DNA of 64,000 bases from positions 58,972 to 122,971 of the forward strand of contig JAIQFK010000021.1 of assembly GCA_020073305.1 (NCBI GenBank), in the 5' to 3' direction. This stretch comes from Terriglobia bacterium (lineage in GTDB: Bacteria > Acidobacteriota > Terriglobia > Bryobacterales > Bryobacteraceae). A model generated the notes under the pieces. That model ran no database searches. It saw only the letters and a list, made by a program, of their open reading frames with translations, and had not been told where the DNA came from. A program made the translations under genes and the position numbers. Every line of letters starts with the position of its first letter. Within the stretch, counting starts at the first letter, position 1. Below, piece after piece: positions 16,317 through 25,516 of the stretch.

Positions 16317-18218
16317 CTACGGCTCGCGCGTGGCTGGCATCGCCGCCGGGGGACGCGACACCGAGCCGCGGAACGCCTCATCGAGCGAGATATTGTTCCT
16401 GTCGATGGTCTGCCCTGTCGCCCGGTCGAGTTCCACGCGAGCCTTGGAGTAGGCGGCAAGAGCCGTGACCTCGTTCGATTGAGCCGTCAACAGATCGCGC
16501 TGGGCCAGAATGACGTTATAGATGGTCTCAGCTCCCAGTTCGTATTTCTTGTTTTCCGCATCCAACGTTTGCTCCTGGAGAACGCGCGCCTTTTGCGCCG
16601 ACGTATAGCGCGCCCGGGCCTGCTGCACGCCGATGAGCGCATTCTGAACCTCGACGCGAACCTGGTTTTCGAGCTGCTGCAAGGCGATCTGTTGCTGGCG
16701 CAGCGTCAGCTCGTCGGTGGTGATATCGGCCTGCGCGGCGCGATTTCGGAGTGGAATATTCAGGTTGAAGCCAATGCCGTAATCGGGGAAATTGCGCGAG
16801 AACAATTGTGAGAGCACGGTTCCGGCTCCGCCGATGAAGAATGGATTGCCGCTGTGAGAGAGTCCCGGAATCACATTCGGCAACGGATTCGGAGTGCCCG
16901 CCAGGCCGTTATTATTGGCTAGCGCAACCAGGTCGAGGGTTGGCAATAGTGCGCTCTTGTCGCCCTTGATGTTGATCTTTTGATCTTCAATCTGAATCCG
17001 GTTCTGTGAAAGCTCCGGCCGTGACCGCAGGGCGTTGGCGGCGAGGTCCTGCAACGGCTGAATCGGCTCGACGGGCGGAACCTGCATGTGGTCGGTCGGC
17101 ACGATGCGGGCATCCGCCACCGACGGACTGGCGACGCCGTTTCTGCTGAGAGCATTCTTGATGATGGTCTCCTGCTGCAGAACCTGAGTTTCGGAAACGG
17201 TCAAATCCTGCTCACGGCTGGCCACTTCGGCCTCGGCGCGAACGATTTCGATGGGCGCCAGGGTGCCGACTTCCACCTGTTTCTTATTGTCTTCGTACAA
17301 CCTCTGGCTGGTGGCGAGCGCTTGCCGTTTCACGCGAACATCTTCGTTAAATGCCACCAGGTCCCAATACAGATTGACAATAGCCGTCACGGTGGTGATG
17401 ACCTGCTGCTTGAAAACCAGGTCGGAGATTTCCCGCTGATTTCTGGCGATGTGGATCTGCCGCGAGTTCACGGCCCAGCCAAATCCCTGCAGCAGGTGCT
17501 GCGTGAGCTGGAAAGTCAGACTGCCCTGTACGGATGGGTTGAAGTCTGCGCTGCGGTTATTCGCGTTGATAGCGGTCCCGCTATATCCGAACGCGATCTG
17601 TGTGCCGCTCAGCCAAGCCTGGTTGTAAGTGAAGCTGCCGACGTTTAGCTCTTGGATGTATGAATTTGTGCCGGTGAGAAAAGCGCTGGTCTGTGGAGTG
17701 GTCTGATGCTGAAACCGCATAAAGCCTTGTAGCGAGGGGTCGAGTTGAGGGATGGCGCTCCCCGTCTGGCTGACGAGTACGTTGCCGGTAGTCTGGACGC
17801 TCGAAGCCTGCTGCGCCGCGCTCTGGTTGATGCCGGTCTGTGCGCCAGTCTGGGTGGCGCTGGTGGGTCCGGCCGCCACCGACGTATTCACGCCGCGTAG
17901 AAACCCGCCGGCCCTGGATCTCAGAATGTTGGCATCGGCAATCTGCGTCCCGTAACGCTGCACCGCGATATCGAGATTGTTCTCCAGCGCGAGCGCGATG
18001 GCGTCTTGCAAGGAAAGATATAATTTCCCGGCGCGCAGCAACGAATCCAGGCGGTTGGAGTTTGCGAAATCAACCGGAGCAACATGGGGTTCGCGGTATG
18101 GCCGCGAAATCCGCCCGAAGGGCCCGGCGCTGGAGTCGAGTGAGGCCGCCTGCGCGCCCGCCGGCGCAAGCAGCGCAAAACAGCAAAGCACGGCTGTCAA
18201 TGATTGAAGACGGTACAT
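16317..18218 (-). CDS. TolC-family outer membrane efflux protein
   Basis: A 633-residue protein with a signal peptide (about 24 residues ending AQA). It contains the two long helical hairpin repeats of outer membrane efflux proteins: the first around residues 240-345 (QREISDLVFKQQVITTVTAI, then VNLYWDLVAF), the second around 495-600 (QQIALQQLENQVRVEVQNAL, then IGVQQARARY). At 633 residues it is longer than E. coli TolC (about 490). The extra length lies in the N-terminal 170 residues, which are rich in Gln, Ser and Thr. No RND pump or adaptor gene is next to it, so its inner membrane partner lies elsewhere. It is divergent from pyrE. Confidence 0.88.
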   Translation of the reverse strand: MYRLQSLTAVLCCFALLAPAGAQAASLDSSAGPFGRISRPYREPHVAPVDFANSNRLDSLLRAGKLYLSLQDAIALALENNLDIAVQRYGTQIADANILRSRAGGFLRGVNTSVAAGPTSATQTGAQTGINQSAAQQASSVQTTGNVLVSQTGSAIPQLDPSLQGFMRFQHQTTPQTSAFLTGTNSYIQELNVGSFTYNQAWLSGTQIAFGYSGTAINANNRSADFNPSVQGSLTFQLTQHLLQGFGWAVNSRQIHIARNQREISDLVFKQQVITTVTAIVNLYWDLVAFNEDVRVKRQALATSQRLYEDNKKQVEVGTLAPIEIVRAEAEVASREQDLTVSETQVLQQETIIKNALSRNGVASPSVADARIVPTDHMQVPPVEPIQPLQDLAANALRSRPELSQNRIQIEDQKINIKGDKSALLPTLDLVALANNNGLAGTPNPLPNVIPGLSHSGNPFFIGGAGTVLSQLFSRNFPDYGIGFNLNIPLRNRAAQADITTDELTLRQQQIALQQLENQVRVEVQNALIGVQQARARYTSAQKARVLQEQTLDAENKKYELGAETIYNVILAQRDLLTAQSNEVTALAAYSKARVELDRATGQTIDRNNISLDEAFRGSVSRPPAAMPATREP

Positions 18219-18299
18219 GGCTATTCCTTTTAGAGCTGAAGTTATGAAGTCGAGCGCTGATCTGTTCCTTAGTACTCAATGCTATAGTAGGCGTTTGTG

Positions 18300-18896
18300 A
18301 TGCCGCAACCCGAGCCAGATGAAGGAGTTCTGAATCTATTTCGATCCACCGGCGCGTACCTCAGCGGTCACTTTCGCCTGACCAGCGGCCTTCATAGTCC
18401 TGAGTATCTTCAGTGCGCGCTCGTGCTCCAGCATCCGCGGCACGCCGAAAAACTAGGACAGCAACTGGCCGTAGCCCTCATGGCCGTGGCGGGGCCGCAG
18501 CCGGTCAACCTGGTCGCGTCTCCAGCGATCGGCGGTCTGATCATCGGCCATGAGGTCGCGCGCGCATTAGGGACGCGATTCATTTTTGCCGAGCGGGATG
18601 CAGGGAAGATGACGCTGCGCCGGGGATTCGAAGTGACAGCCGGCGAAACGGCAGCGGTTGTCGAGGACGTGATCACCACCGGCGGCAGCACGCGCGAGGT
18701 CATTGAAGCTCTTCGAGCGCGCGGTGTGCGTGTTGTGGCCGCGGGCTCTATTATCGACCGCAGCGGCGGCGCGGTGGATCTTGGCGTTCCGCGCGTGGCG
18801 CTCGAAACCCTGACCGTGATTTCGCACCCGCCCGAGAGTTGCCCGCTGTGCGCGCAGGGTATTCCCGTGGTGAAGCCCGGATCGCGACCCACCTGA
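18300..18896 (+). CDS. pyrE: Orotate phosphoribosyltransferase
   Basis: A 198-residue type I phosphoribosyltransferase that would convert orotate and PRPP to OMP in pyrimidine synthesis. The PRPP loop is AAVVEDVITTGGSTREVIEAL (split here into VVEDVITTGGST and REVIEAL, about residues 121-140). The hood residues HFRLTSGLHSPEYLQ near 22-36 match the OPRT N-terminus. The ATG at 18300 is preferred; a GTG sits one codon upstream. A TATAGT box at 18283-18288 lies only 11 bases before the ATG and no strong ribosome site is present, so the transcript may be leaderless or nearly so. truA follows after 16 bases. Confidence 0.9.
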   Translation: MPQPEPDEGVLNLFRSTGAYLSGHFRLTSGLHSPEYLQCALVLQHPRHAEKLGQQLAVALMAVAGPQPVNLVASPAIGGLIIGHEVARALGTRFIFAERDAGKMTLRRGFEVTAGETAAVVEDVITTGGSTREVIEALRARGVRVVAAGSIIDRSGGAVDLGVPRVALETLTVISHPPESCPLCAQGIPVVKPGSRPT

Positions 18897-18912
18897 AGCG
18901 GCCGCCGGTCCC

Positions 18913-19701
18913 ATGCGGCGCATCAAGCTCACCCTCGCTTACGACGGCACGGACTTCCACGGCTGGCAGGTTCAGCCCGGACTCGTCACCATTCAAGGCA
19001 CGTTGGAACAGGTGTTTGCCGAAATTGAAGGGCAGACGGTGCACGTGGCCGGGTCGGGCCGAACGGACGCCGGGGTGCATGCACTCGGTCAGGCCGCGGC
19101 GGTCTCGCTCTCGAACCCGATCCCGCTAGTCAACCTGCGCCGCGCCGCGAACCGGCTGCTGCCTCCCTCCATCCGCATCCTGGAAGTGGAAGAGGCCGCG
19201 CTCGACTTCCACCCGCGACACCATGCGGCATCGAAGACTTACGAATACCGGCTGTTCCGCGGGGAAGTCTGCCCGCCAGTCGAATGGCGCTATGTGCACC
19301 AGTACCCGTATCCGCTGGACCTGGACGGTATGATGGCGCTCGCACCCCTGCTTGAAGGCCATCAGGACTTCGCCGCGTTCGCGGCGGCGGATGACCGCGT
19401 ACTCGAATCCACCGTTCGGACGATCTTTTCTTCGCGTCTCGAAGCGGCGGGCGATCATCTGATCTACCGCGTGTCCGGCAGCGGCTTCCTCAAACACATG
19501 GTTCGCAACATCGTGGGCACGTTTCTCGAAGCGGGTAAGGGCAATCTCGATGCGGATGGCTTGCGCGAGTTTCTGACGCCGGGTTGCGGGAAGCGAGCCG
19601 GCCCGACGGCGCCGGCGAAGGGGTTGTTTCTGGTGCAGGTGGATTACGGGCGACGCGAAACGGGGACAAACAACTGCGTCCACGGTGAGGGTTTCGAGTG
19701 A
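18913..19701 (+). CDS. truA: tRNA pseudouridine(38-40) synthase
   Basis: A 262-residue enzyme that would convert uridine to pseudouridine at positions 38-40 of tRNA anticodon arms. It starts with the family motif LTLAYDGTDFHGWQ. The catalytic Asp lies in SGRTDAGVHALGQ (about residues 48-60), and the RNA-binding GSGFLKHMVRNIVG motif is near 190. The last 20 residues (after LVQVDY) form a non-conserved tail. It is probably co-transcribed with pyrE, and a strong terminator follows about 80 bases downstream. Confidence 0.94.
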   Translation: MRRIKLTLAYDGTDFHGWQVQPGLVTIQGTLEQVFAEIEGQTVHVAGSGRTDAGVHALGQAAAVSLSNPIPLVNLRRAANRLLPPSIRILEVEEAALDFHPRHHAASKTYEYRLFRGEVCPPVEWRYVHQYPYPLDLDGMMALAPLLEGHQDFAAFAAADDRVLESTVRTIFSSRLEAAGDHLIYRVSGSGFLKHMVRNIVGTFLEAGKGNLDADGLREFLTPGCGKRAGPTAPAKGLFLVQVDYGRRETGTNNCVHGEGFE

Positions 19702-19780
19702 GGTTGAGGCCGGCCGCATCTGATACGCAGAGGTCAGGAAGGTCTGAAGAAATCGATTCCATTCCGACTGTGGGAGACCG

Positions 19781-19811
19781 ATCTGGCCGGGCACGCCCGG
19801 CCCGATTTTTT
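19781..19811 (+). terminator. Rho-independent terminator after truA
   Basis: GGCCGG (19785-19790), a 6-base loop GCACGC, and CCGGCC (19797-19802) form a perfect GC-only stem. ATC/GAT on the outer side extends it past one mismatch. Six T follow (19806-19811). It lies 80 bases past the truA stop and before the next + strand gene, so it should end the pyrE-truA transcript. Confidence 0.75.
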
Positions 19812-19854
19812 CAAGCGTTCCGGCCCCCATTTCGCGGAGTACGATAATGAAGCC

Positions 19855-20076
19855 ATGTACCACTACGATCCCCAGACCGCGCTCGAGGAATTATCCGAAG
19901 ACGCTATGCTGCCGCACCCGGTGCATGTGCGCGACATGATCGTACGTTCGCGGCTCAAACCCGACCAGGCCATGGAGCTGAACCGGAAGTTTCAGGATTA
20001 CCTGCATGCCTTCGGGGATGCGCAGGCGACGGTGAAGCCGATCCTGGAGCAACTGGCAAAAGCCGAGCGGAAGTAG
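19855..20076 (+). CDS. Small helical protein of unknown function
   Basis: A 73-residue soluble, probably all-helical protein. It opens with YHYDPQTALEELSEDAMLPH, then RDMIVRSRLKPDQAMELNRK, and ends with a KPILEQLAKAERK helix. It starts 43 bases after the terminator, so it likely has its own promoter. Composition and codon use are like the neighbours. I do not recognise the family. Confidence 0.6.
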   Translation: MYHYDPQTALEELSEDAMLPHPVHVRDMIVRSRLKPDQAMELNRKFQDYLHAFGDAQATVKPILEQLAKAERK

Positions 20077-20086
20077 GCCTCGCTCT

Positions 20087-21166
20087 CTATTTAGAAGGTT
20101 GCTCTTTGTCTTCGGGCAGTGGATCGGGAGTCACGGCATCGAACTTGATCTCCGCGTCGGCAGAGAATTTGCGGTAGAGCCGGAACTCAATCTCATTCTT
20201 GGTTAGATACCTGTCGTGGCGCATGCGGACTACGGCTTTCAGCGGCAGCAGGAACGGCTGGCCGCTGATGTCCACATAGTCATAATCCAGCGTTTCGCGC
20301 GCTTCTTGAATCGGGAAGGAGAGCGGAATTTCCTCGGCTTCAAAGGTGACGCGCAGAACCTGGCGGGTTTCCTTATCGACGTAAATCAGGCCATGATATC
20401 CCACGATAATCCGCAGGTCCTTCTCGTAGCGGATGTTGTAATCGGAGTTGCCGCTGGAGATGCGGTACGAGAACACGTAACATCTTTTCCCGCGCAAGGT
20501 CGCCCAGTGATCGAACTCGATCACCGCGTCGGCCTTGCGCGCCAGCGTCACATGGAGCAGGCTGCCGAAGTCGCCCGCTGAAGTCGCCCCGCCCACCGAG
20601 TCATGCTCCAGATTTACATAGGTATTGTTGACCATCATCACCTTGTAGTGCTCCTGCTGGTCGAAATACGTCAGATTCTCCATCACGGTGGCGGCGGTGC
20701 TCCAGGATTCGGTGCCCGTGCGATCGTAATACTGCCGCGTGACCTGCGTGCAGATGAAGTTCGGCAACTTTTTCGAGTAGTTCATGGCATACTCGCGCAT
20801 TTCGCTGATGACCTCCTGCTGCTCTTCAGGCGGCGGAGGAGGAATGGGCGGCAGCGCCGGTTTTGCCGCCTTGGGTTGCGGCTTGGGCAGCGATTCCGAC
20901 GCCGACGCCAACTCGTTCAGCGCGGCCACGGTCTTGGGGCCGGCGCCCTCGCCCTGCAGCTCTTCCACCGTGCGCGCGTCCAACTGTTCCGAGAGCTTCA
21001 GCTTCGCAATATAAGCGGCGACCTGCCGGTCCGGCTGTTTCAACTTAATGGAGGAGCGGATAAACGAGAGCAACTGGTCGACCGTTAGGCTTTGCTGCGC
21101 CAGCGCGGAGGCGCATACCAGGAACGCGCTCAGCGCGAACAATCCCCGTGCAAGGCGAAGCCGCAT
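20087..21166 (-). CDS. Exported protein of unknown function, acidobacterial type
   Basis: A 359-residue exported protein: signal peptide of about 23 residues ending ALAQ. The N-terminal 70 residues are helical (TVDQLLSFIRSSIKLKQPDRQVAAYI, here quoted in part) with a helix-hairpin-like GAGPKTVAALN. A Pro-rich linker (about 95-115) comes next, and a beta-rich C-terminal domain of about 220 residues starts at MREYAMNYSKKLPNFICTQV. That last pattern (Y-x-x-x-L-P-N-F-x-C-x-Q-x-T-x-R) is recurrent in exported acidobacterial proteins. The outer-membrane-lipoprotein-like beta fold suggests an envelope role, but this is inference. Confidence 0.72.
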   Translation of the reverse strand: MRLRLARGLFALSAFLVCASALAQQSLTVDQLLSFIRSSIKLKQPDRQVAAYIAKLKLSEQLDARTVEELQGEGAGPKTVAALNELASASESLPKPQPKAAKPALPPIPPPPPEEQQEVISEMREYAMNYSKKLPNFICTQVTRQYYDRTGTESWSTAATVMENLTYFDQQEHYKVMMVNNTYVNLEHDSVGGATSAGDFGSLLHVTLARKADAVIEFDHWATLRGKRCYVFSYRISSGNSDYNIRYEKDLRIIVGYHGLIYVDKETRQVLRVTFEAEEIPLSFPIQEARETLDYDYVDISGQPFLLPLKAVVRMRHDRYLTKNEIEFRLYRKFSADAEIKFDAVTPDPLPEDKEQPSK

Positions 21167-21271
21167 ATCCCTATTTTGGCATTGACGCGCGTGAATCGCC
21201 CGCAGTTACGGATTCGCAGAGTGCAGATGCTGAGCCACAAAGGCAGTGGTTTTCGCCCCTTTCACCACCGC

Positions 21272-22384
21272 CTAGAAGAACCTGCCTTTTTTCTTCTTCC
21301 CTTGCTGCTGGCTGACCGCGCGGTCTACGGCATTCAGCGCGATGGGCGCCATTACCCGGTAGCCCTTGCCGTTGGGATGCAGGCCGTCATCGGCGAGATC
21401 GGCCTGGAGGTAGCCGGCCGAATCGACCATCGAAGAGAAGTAATCCGCGTAAGTGTAGCCGCGCTGAGCGCAGAACTGCTGCAGCCAGCGATTGAGCGTC
21501 AGGATCGTCGCGGGCGGCCGGCGGCGTGTCATCTCGAAACGAGGGCTCACGTTTTTGTGATAGTCGCTGACCGGAAGGATGGAGGCGAAAACCGGTCGGA
21601 TGTGATGAAAATCGGCCAGGTCGGCGATCATCGTGAGGTTGTTCTTGATGGTGCTGACGGACACTCCCCGCGCGATATCGTTGGTGCCGGCCAGCACCAG
21701 AACCGCAGCGGGCTTCAGGTCGATGACATCCGCCATCATGCGGCCCAGCATCTCACCGGTGATCTGGCCGCTGATGCCACGGTTGACGAAGTCGCGGCCG
21801 GAGAAGTATTCCGAAAGATGCCAGCCGTCGGTGATGGAGTCGCCCAAGAAGACCACGCGCGCCGCATTAGCGGACGGCGCACCCAGACGCGCGTCCTCAT
21901 CGGCATATCGTTTCAGATTGTCGCGGTCGGCGCCGCGCAACTGCTCTTCCCGCAAGTCGAGCAAGGCGGCGAAACCGGCATCCATGCGATCCACCGAGTC
22001 GCGCAATTCCGCAACTTGTTTGCGCGCCGTTTCGGTGAAGGGATACTGCTTGGGCAGCGCGTCGGAAAGCGCCAGGTAGGCGCGCACGTGTGCCAGCAGG
22101 ATATAGACCTGGCTGGTGTTTTGCGCCGACGTAGATTCGATATTGACCAGGGCTTGCTTGACGTTCTCGTCGAGCGGCGCCGCGGCGCGGGCCATGCCCG
22201 GCGTCGCCAGCATCGTCGATTCCATCAACTGGGAAATGCGGCGGAGCAGCGCCAGCGCATCGTTGTTGCTGAGCAGGGCGGTAGCAGGCGCCGCGCTCTG
22301 GTTGGAGGATGCAGCGGGCTGCGTCTGAGGGTAAAGGGCGGGTGCGGCCACGAGAGCCGCCGCGAGAACTGCCGCGAGCTTCAT
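21272..22384 (-). CDS. Exported SGNH/GDSL hydrolase
   Basis: A 370-residue secreted esterase-type hydrolase with a signal peptide (about 20 residues). After a helical N-terminal region of about 130 residues it shows the SGNH blocks in order. Block I is VVFLGDSITDGW with the nucleophile Ser, block II is VNRGISGQ with the Gly, block III is LAGTNDIARG with the Asn, and block V is DDGLHPNGKGY with Asp and His. Enzymes of this shape deacylate glycans or lipids. The start ATG overlaps the end of the DUF3108 gene by 4 bases, so they are co-translated. The helical N-terminal extension is unusual for plain GDSL enzymes. Confidence 0.88.
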   Translation of the reverse strand: MKLAAVLAAALVAAPALYPQTQPAASSNQSAAPATALLSNNDALALLRRISQLMESTMLATPGMARAAAPLDENVKQALVNIESTSAQNTSQVYILLAHVRAYLALSDALPKQYPFTETARKQVAELRDSVDRMDAGFAALLDLREEQLRGADRDNLKRYADEDARLGAPSANAARVVFLGDSITDGWHLSEYFSGRDFVNRGISGQITGEMLGRMMADVIDLKPAAVLVLAGTNDIARGVSVSTIKNNLTMIADLADFHHIRPVFASILPVSDYHKNVSPRFEMTRRRPPATILTLNRWLQQFCAQRGYTYADYFSSMVDSAGYLQADLADDGLHPNGKGYRVMAPIALNAVDRAVSQQQGKKKKGRFF

Positions 22385-23169
22385 GTCTTCTCTTCTTTCT
22401 CCAATTCAAAGGTAATCGTGCCGATAGCGAATTGCAGACGCACCTGCAGGCGCACTGGGAGTTTCCGGGCATCATCGGTGAGCCAGACGTACAGGTGGCC
22501 GGGCCGCCGGTACAGCACGTTGCTGAACAGAAAAGCTTCGTAGCGAATCGTCTTAAACGTTCCAACCGGCACCTTGATCGACTCTCGCGCCTGCGCCTCC
22601 ACCTTGGCCAACACCATTTTCTTGCCATCGCTGACAGGAACTTGAATGGATCGGCCAGGCTCCAGGTTCAATGTCCGGAGGAAAAAGAGGCCGCCGATCA
22701 CATCGTGCACACAAGCTGGAATGTCGGTCTCTTGGGCGAGCACCACCGCGTGAGTCTGCGCGTCGCGCTCGAGGTAGCTGGCTTTCTTCGTTACCGGATC
22801 AAAGTGCACAACGGTTTCCCGCTGCCGGCTGCCTTCGTGCGCGGCCAGATGCGTGTCGCGCACACAGAACTCGCCGTTCAGATTTGCCGTGTAATCGTCG
22901 TTGACTTTGTAGAGCTTCGAAACCAGCCCGGTGGATTCAAGATGAAGGCGAAGTTGCGCTCCCGGTTGGGAAGCCGGGGCACTCGCGTTCCAGGTCAATT
23001 TCGCTTTGCCCGCGTCGATCAAGCGCCATTCAACGATGTAGTTCAGGGCGCCGGCGGCTTGGAGCCCACCGGTCTGCGCTGGCGATGCGCTCTGCGGAGA
23101 TAACGCCGGAACATACAACAGGGCCAGCAACACCAGCGCGGGCCGGGTGTCGAACCTGGATCCAGGCAT
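22381..23169 (-). CDS. Exported DUF3108 protein
   Basis: A 262-residue protein with signal peptide (about 25 residues). The mature part has the beta-rich DUF3108 pattern: YIVEWRLIDAGKAKLTW at the start, then the YKVNDDYTANLNGE segment, and the end motif VWLTDDARKLPVRLQVR. DUF3108 proteins are periplasmic or outer-envelope proteins related in fold to LolA-type lipid carriers; their function is unproven. It lies upstream of and overlaps the SGNH hydrolase by 4 bases. The upstream ybdD gene ends 71 bases before this start. Confidence 0.82.
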   Translation of the reverse strand: MPGSRFDTRPALVLLALLYVPALSPQSASPAQTGGLQAAGALNYIVEWRLIDAGKAKLTWNASAPASQPGAQLRLHLESTGLVSKLYKVNDDYTANLNGEFCVRDTHLAAHEGSRQRETVVHFDPVTKKASYLERDAQTHAVVLAQETDIPACVHDVIGGLFFLRTLNLEPGRSIQVPVSDGKKMVLAKVEAQARESIKVPVGTFKTIRYEAFLFSNVLYRRPGHLYVWLTDDARKLPVRLQVRLQFAIGTITFELEKEEKT

Positions 23170-23240
23170 GAAGACGCCAGTTTAGCAGGTGGCGGCTCGT
23201 TATCTGCGAGCCTCGTTCACACGGCTTGGCGGTCTGATTT

Positions 23241-23417
23241 TCAGCAGCACTTGGGCCGCACGTATTTCGCGCGCAGCCGCTCGTCTGAGAATTTTCGCCA
23301 CTCCGAGGGCGAATGCTCGCGGCCGTGTGTGGCGAGGTGCCGCTGGTAGGCGTTCTCGTCCGATAACTCACGGAGCAAAGCCAGGAGGAGACTGCCGAAC
23401 GCCCGCAGCCGGGTCAT
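23241..23417 (-). CDS. ybdD: YbdD/YjiX (DUF466) family protein
   Basis: A 58-residue basic protein. Seen: ELSDENAYQRHLATHGREHS, then SEWRKFSDERLRAKY and a Cys-Cys end. The family pattern G/S-x-x-x-Y-x-x-x-x-x-H-x-x-x-H-P-x-x-x-x-x-x-x-x-F-x-x-x-R is present except that the Pro after HS is shifted by one. Its ATG overlaps the cstA stop (ATGA), the classic cstA-ybdD arrangement. The E. coli homologue is needed with its CstA-family partner for pyruvate uptake. Confidence 0.85.
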   Translation of the reverse strand: MTRLRAFGSLLLALLRELSDENAYQRHLATHGREHSPSEWRKFSDERLRAKYVRPKCC

Positions 23418-25516
23418 GCTTCCTCCGTCGTCAGGCGCGAGACTACGAACGGCGCCTCCATCACGCGCGATTCCCGGGTGCCGCGAAGCACGCCGGCCCA
23501 GATGCGGATCGAGTCAATTAAGATCACGGCCACCAAAATCAGAAAAACCGCGCAGAGCAGCGCATCCAGGCGGGCGTTAAAAATCAACGTCCGTGTCTGG
23601 GCGATCTGGGCGCCGGTAATCGCGCCCGATTGCAACGCGGATTCGAGCTGCCTGGCTTGCGCCAGAAATCCCAGGCGCGGCACGGGTGAAAAAATCTTCT
23701 GCCATGCCGCGGTGAAAGTCACGATCACCAGCCAGACGAGCGGCAGTCCCGTGATCCAGATATAGCGCGCGCGGTGCATCTTGATGAGAATGGTGGTGGC
23801 TACGCACAACGCGATGGCCGCCAGCAACTGGTTGGCGATCCCGAATAGCGGCCACAGCGCGTTGATGCCTCCCAGCGGATCGCGTACGCCCTGGTAGAGA
23901 AAGTAGCCCCAGGCGAAAACAATAACGCTCGAGGTGGCCATCATGCCCGAGATCCACTTCATCCGGCCGAGCGAGGGAGTGACATGGCGGAGCAGATCCT
24001 GCAGCATGAAACGTCCCACGCGCGTTCCCGCCGCGATGATGGTCAGGATGAACAGCGCTTCGAACATGATGGCGAAGTGGTACCAGAAACCGATGACCGC
24101 CTGTCCTCCGGCGCCCGCAAAAATGTGCGCCATGCCGAGGGCCAGCGAAGGCGCGCCGCCGGTGCGATAGAACAGAGTCTGCTCGCCGGCGCTCCGTGCC
24201 AGTTCCTGCATTTCGGTGACGCTCACCGGGAACCCCCAGGAGCTGATGGTCGCCACCGCGGCCGCCGGTGTCGTACCCACGATGCCCGCCGGTGAGTTCA
24301 CGGCAAAGTAAACACCCGGATGCATGACGCAGGCCGCGATCATGGCCATCACCGCCACGAAACTTTCGAGCAGCATGGCGCCGTAGCCCACCGGCCATGC
24401 GTGCCACTCCCTCTCGATCATCTTGGGCGTGGTGCCCGAGGAAATGAGCGAGTGGAAGCCAGAAATCGCGCCGCATGCGATGGTGATGAAGCAGAAGGGG
24501 AAAATTTTACCCGCGAAGATGGGGCCGGTGCCATCGGTGAAACGCGTGAATGCGGGAAGCTGGAGTTCGGGCCGCACCAAAACAATCCCCACGGCCAAGA
24601 GGAAAATCACGCCGAGCTTGACGAACGTGCTGAGATAATCGCGTGGCGCCAGGAACAGCCACACCGGCAGCACGCTGGCCACGAACCCATAAATGATGAT
24701 GGCGTAAGCCAGGCCCGTCGCGGACAGCGTAAACACCGGAGCCCAGAACGACGATTCCGCCACCCACTGGCCGCCGAAAATGGCCGCCACTACCAGCAGG
24801 AAACCGATAATCGAGCACTCCAGCACCTTGCCCGGCCGCCAGTAACGCAAGTACAGACCCATGAACAGGGCGATCGGCATGGTGGCCGCAATGGTAAAGG
24901 TACCCCAGGGGCTGCCCACCAGGGCGTTGACAACCACCAAAGCCACGACCGCCAGCAGAATGATCATGATCAGCAGCACCGTGAGCAAAGCCACCAGGCC
25001 GCCCAGCTTGCCGATCTCGTCGCGCGCCATCTGGCCCAGCGATTTGCCGTCGCGACGCATGGACGCGAACAGGATCACAAAGTCCTGGACTGCCCCGCCC
25101 AACACGCCGCCGACGATGATCCAGAGCGTGCCGGGTAAGTATCCGAACTGCGCTGCCAGCACCGGCCCGACCAGCGGTCCCGGCCCGGCAATTGCGGCAA
25201 AGTGATGGCCGAATAAAATCCACTTGTTGGTGGGCTCGAAGTCGAGGCCGTTCTTCAGCCGTTCGGCGGGAGTGGCTCGCTGGTTATTGAGGGCCATCAC
25301 TCGCGCGGCGATGAACCTCGCATAGAAACGGAACCCGATCAGGTAGGTGCAGGAGGAAGCCAGCACCAGCCAGGTGCTGTTGATGTGTTCCCCGCGATTG
25401 AGCGCAATCGCTCCAAGGCAGAACGCTGCCGCGATCGCCACCAGGACCCAGAGGACGTATCCCAGCAGCCGCTTAGGACCCCCGGAACGCGTGGCTAGCG
25501 CCGAAGCAGCAGACAT
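23414..25516 (-). CDS. cstA: Carbon starvation protein A, pyruvate/peptide transporter
   Basis: A 700-residue polytopic inner membrane transporter with about 16-18 hydrophobic segments. Diagnostic parts are NWILFGHHFAAIAGPGPLVGP (seen here with K for the first residue, about 105-125) and ISGFHSLISSGTTPKM near the middle. The chosen ATG at 25516 touches the stop of the upstream gene (TGATG); an in-frame ATG 78 bases upstream would run through that gene. With YbdD it forms the known pyruvate-uptake pair induced on carbon limitation in enterobacteria. Regulation here is not visible. Confidence 0.93.
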   Translation of the reverse strand: MSAASALATRSGGPKRLLGYVLWVLVAIAAAFCLGAIALNRGEHINSTWLVLASSCTYLIGFRFYARFIAARVMALNNQRATPAERLKNGLDFEPTNKWILFGHHFAAIAGPGPLVGPVLAAQFGYLPGTLWIIVGGVLGGAVQDFVILFASMRRDGKSLGQMARDEIGKLGGLVALLTVLLIMIILLAVVALVVVNALVGSPWGTFTIAATMPIALFMGLYLRYWRPGKVLECSIIGFLLVVAAIFGGQWVAESSFWAPVFTLSATGLAYAIIIYGFVASVLPVWLFLAPRDYLSTFVKLGVIFLLAVGIVLVRPELQLPAFTRFTDGTGPIFAGKIFPFCFITIACGAISGFHSLISSGTTPKMIEREWHAWPVGYGAMLLESFVAVMAMIAACVMHPGVYFAVNSPAGIVGTTPAAAVATISSWGFPVSVTEMQELARSAGEQTLFYRTGGAPSLALGMAHIFAGAGGQAVIGFWYHFAIMFEALFILTIIAAGTRVGRFMLQDLLRHVTPSLGRMKWISGMMATSSVIVFAWGYFLYQGVRDPLGGINALWPLFGIANQLLAAIALCVATTILIKMHRARYIWITGLPLVWLVIVTFTAAWQKIFSPVPRLGFLAQARQLESALQSGAITGAQIAQTRTLIFNARLDALLCAVFLILVAVILIDSIRIWAGVLRGTRESRVMEAPFVVSRLTTEEA

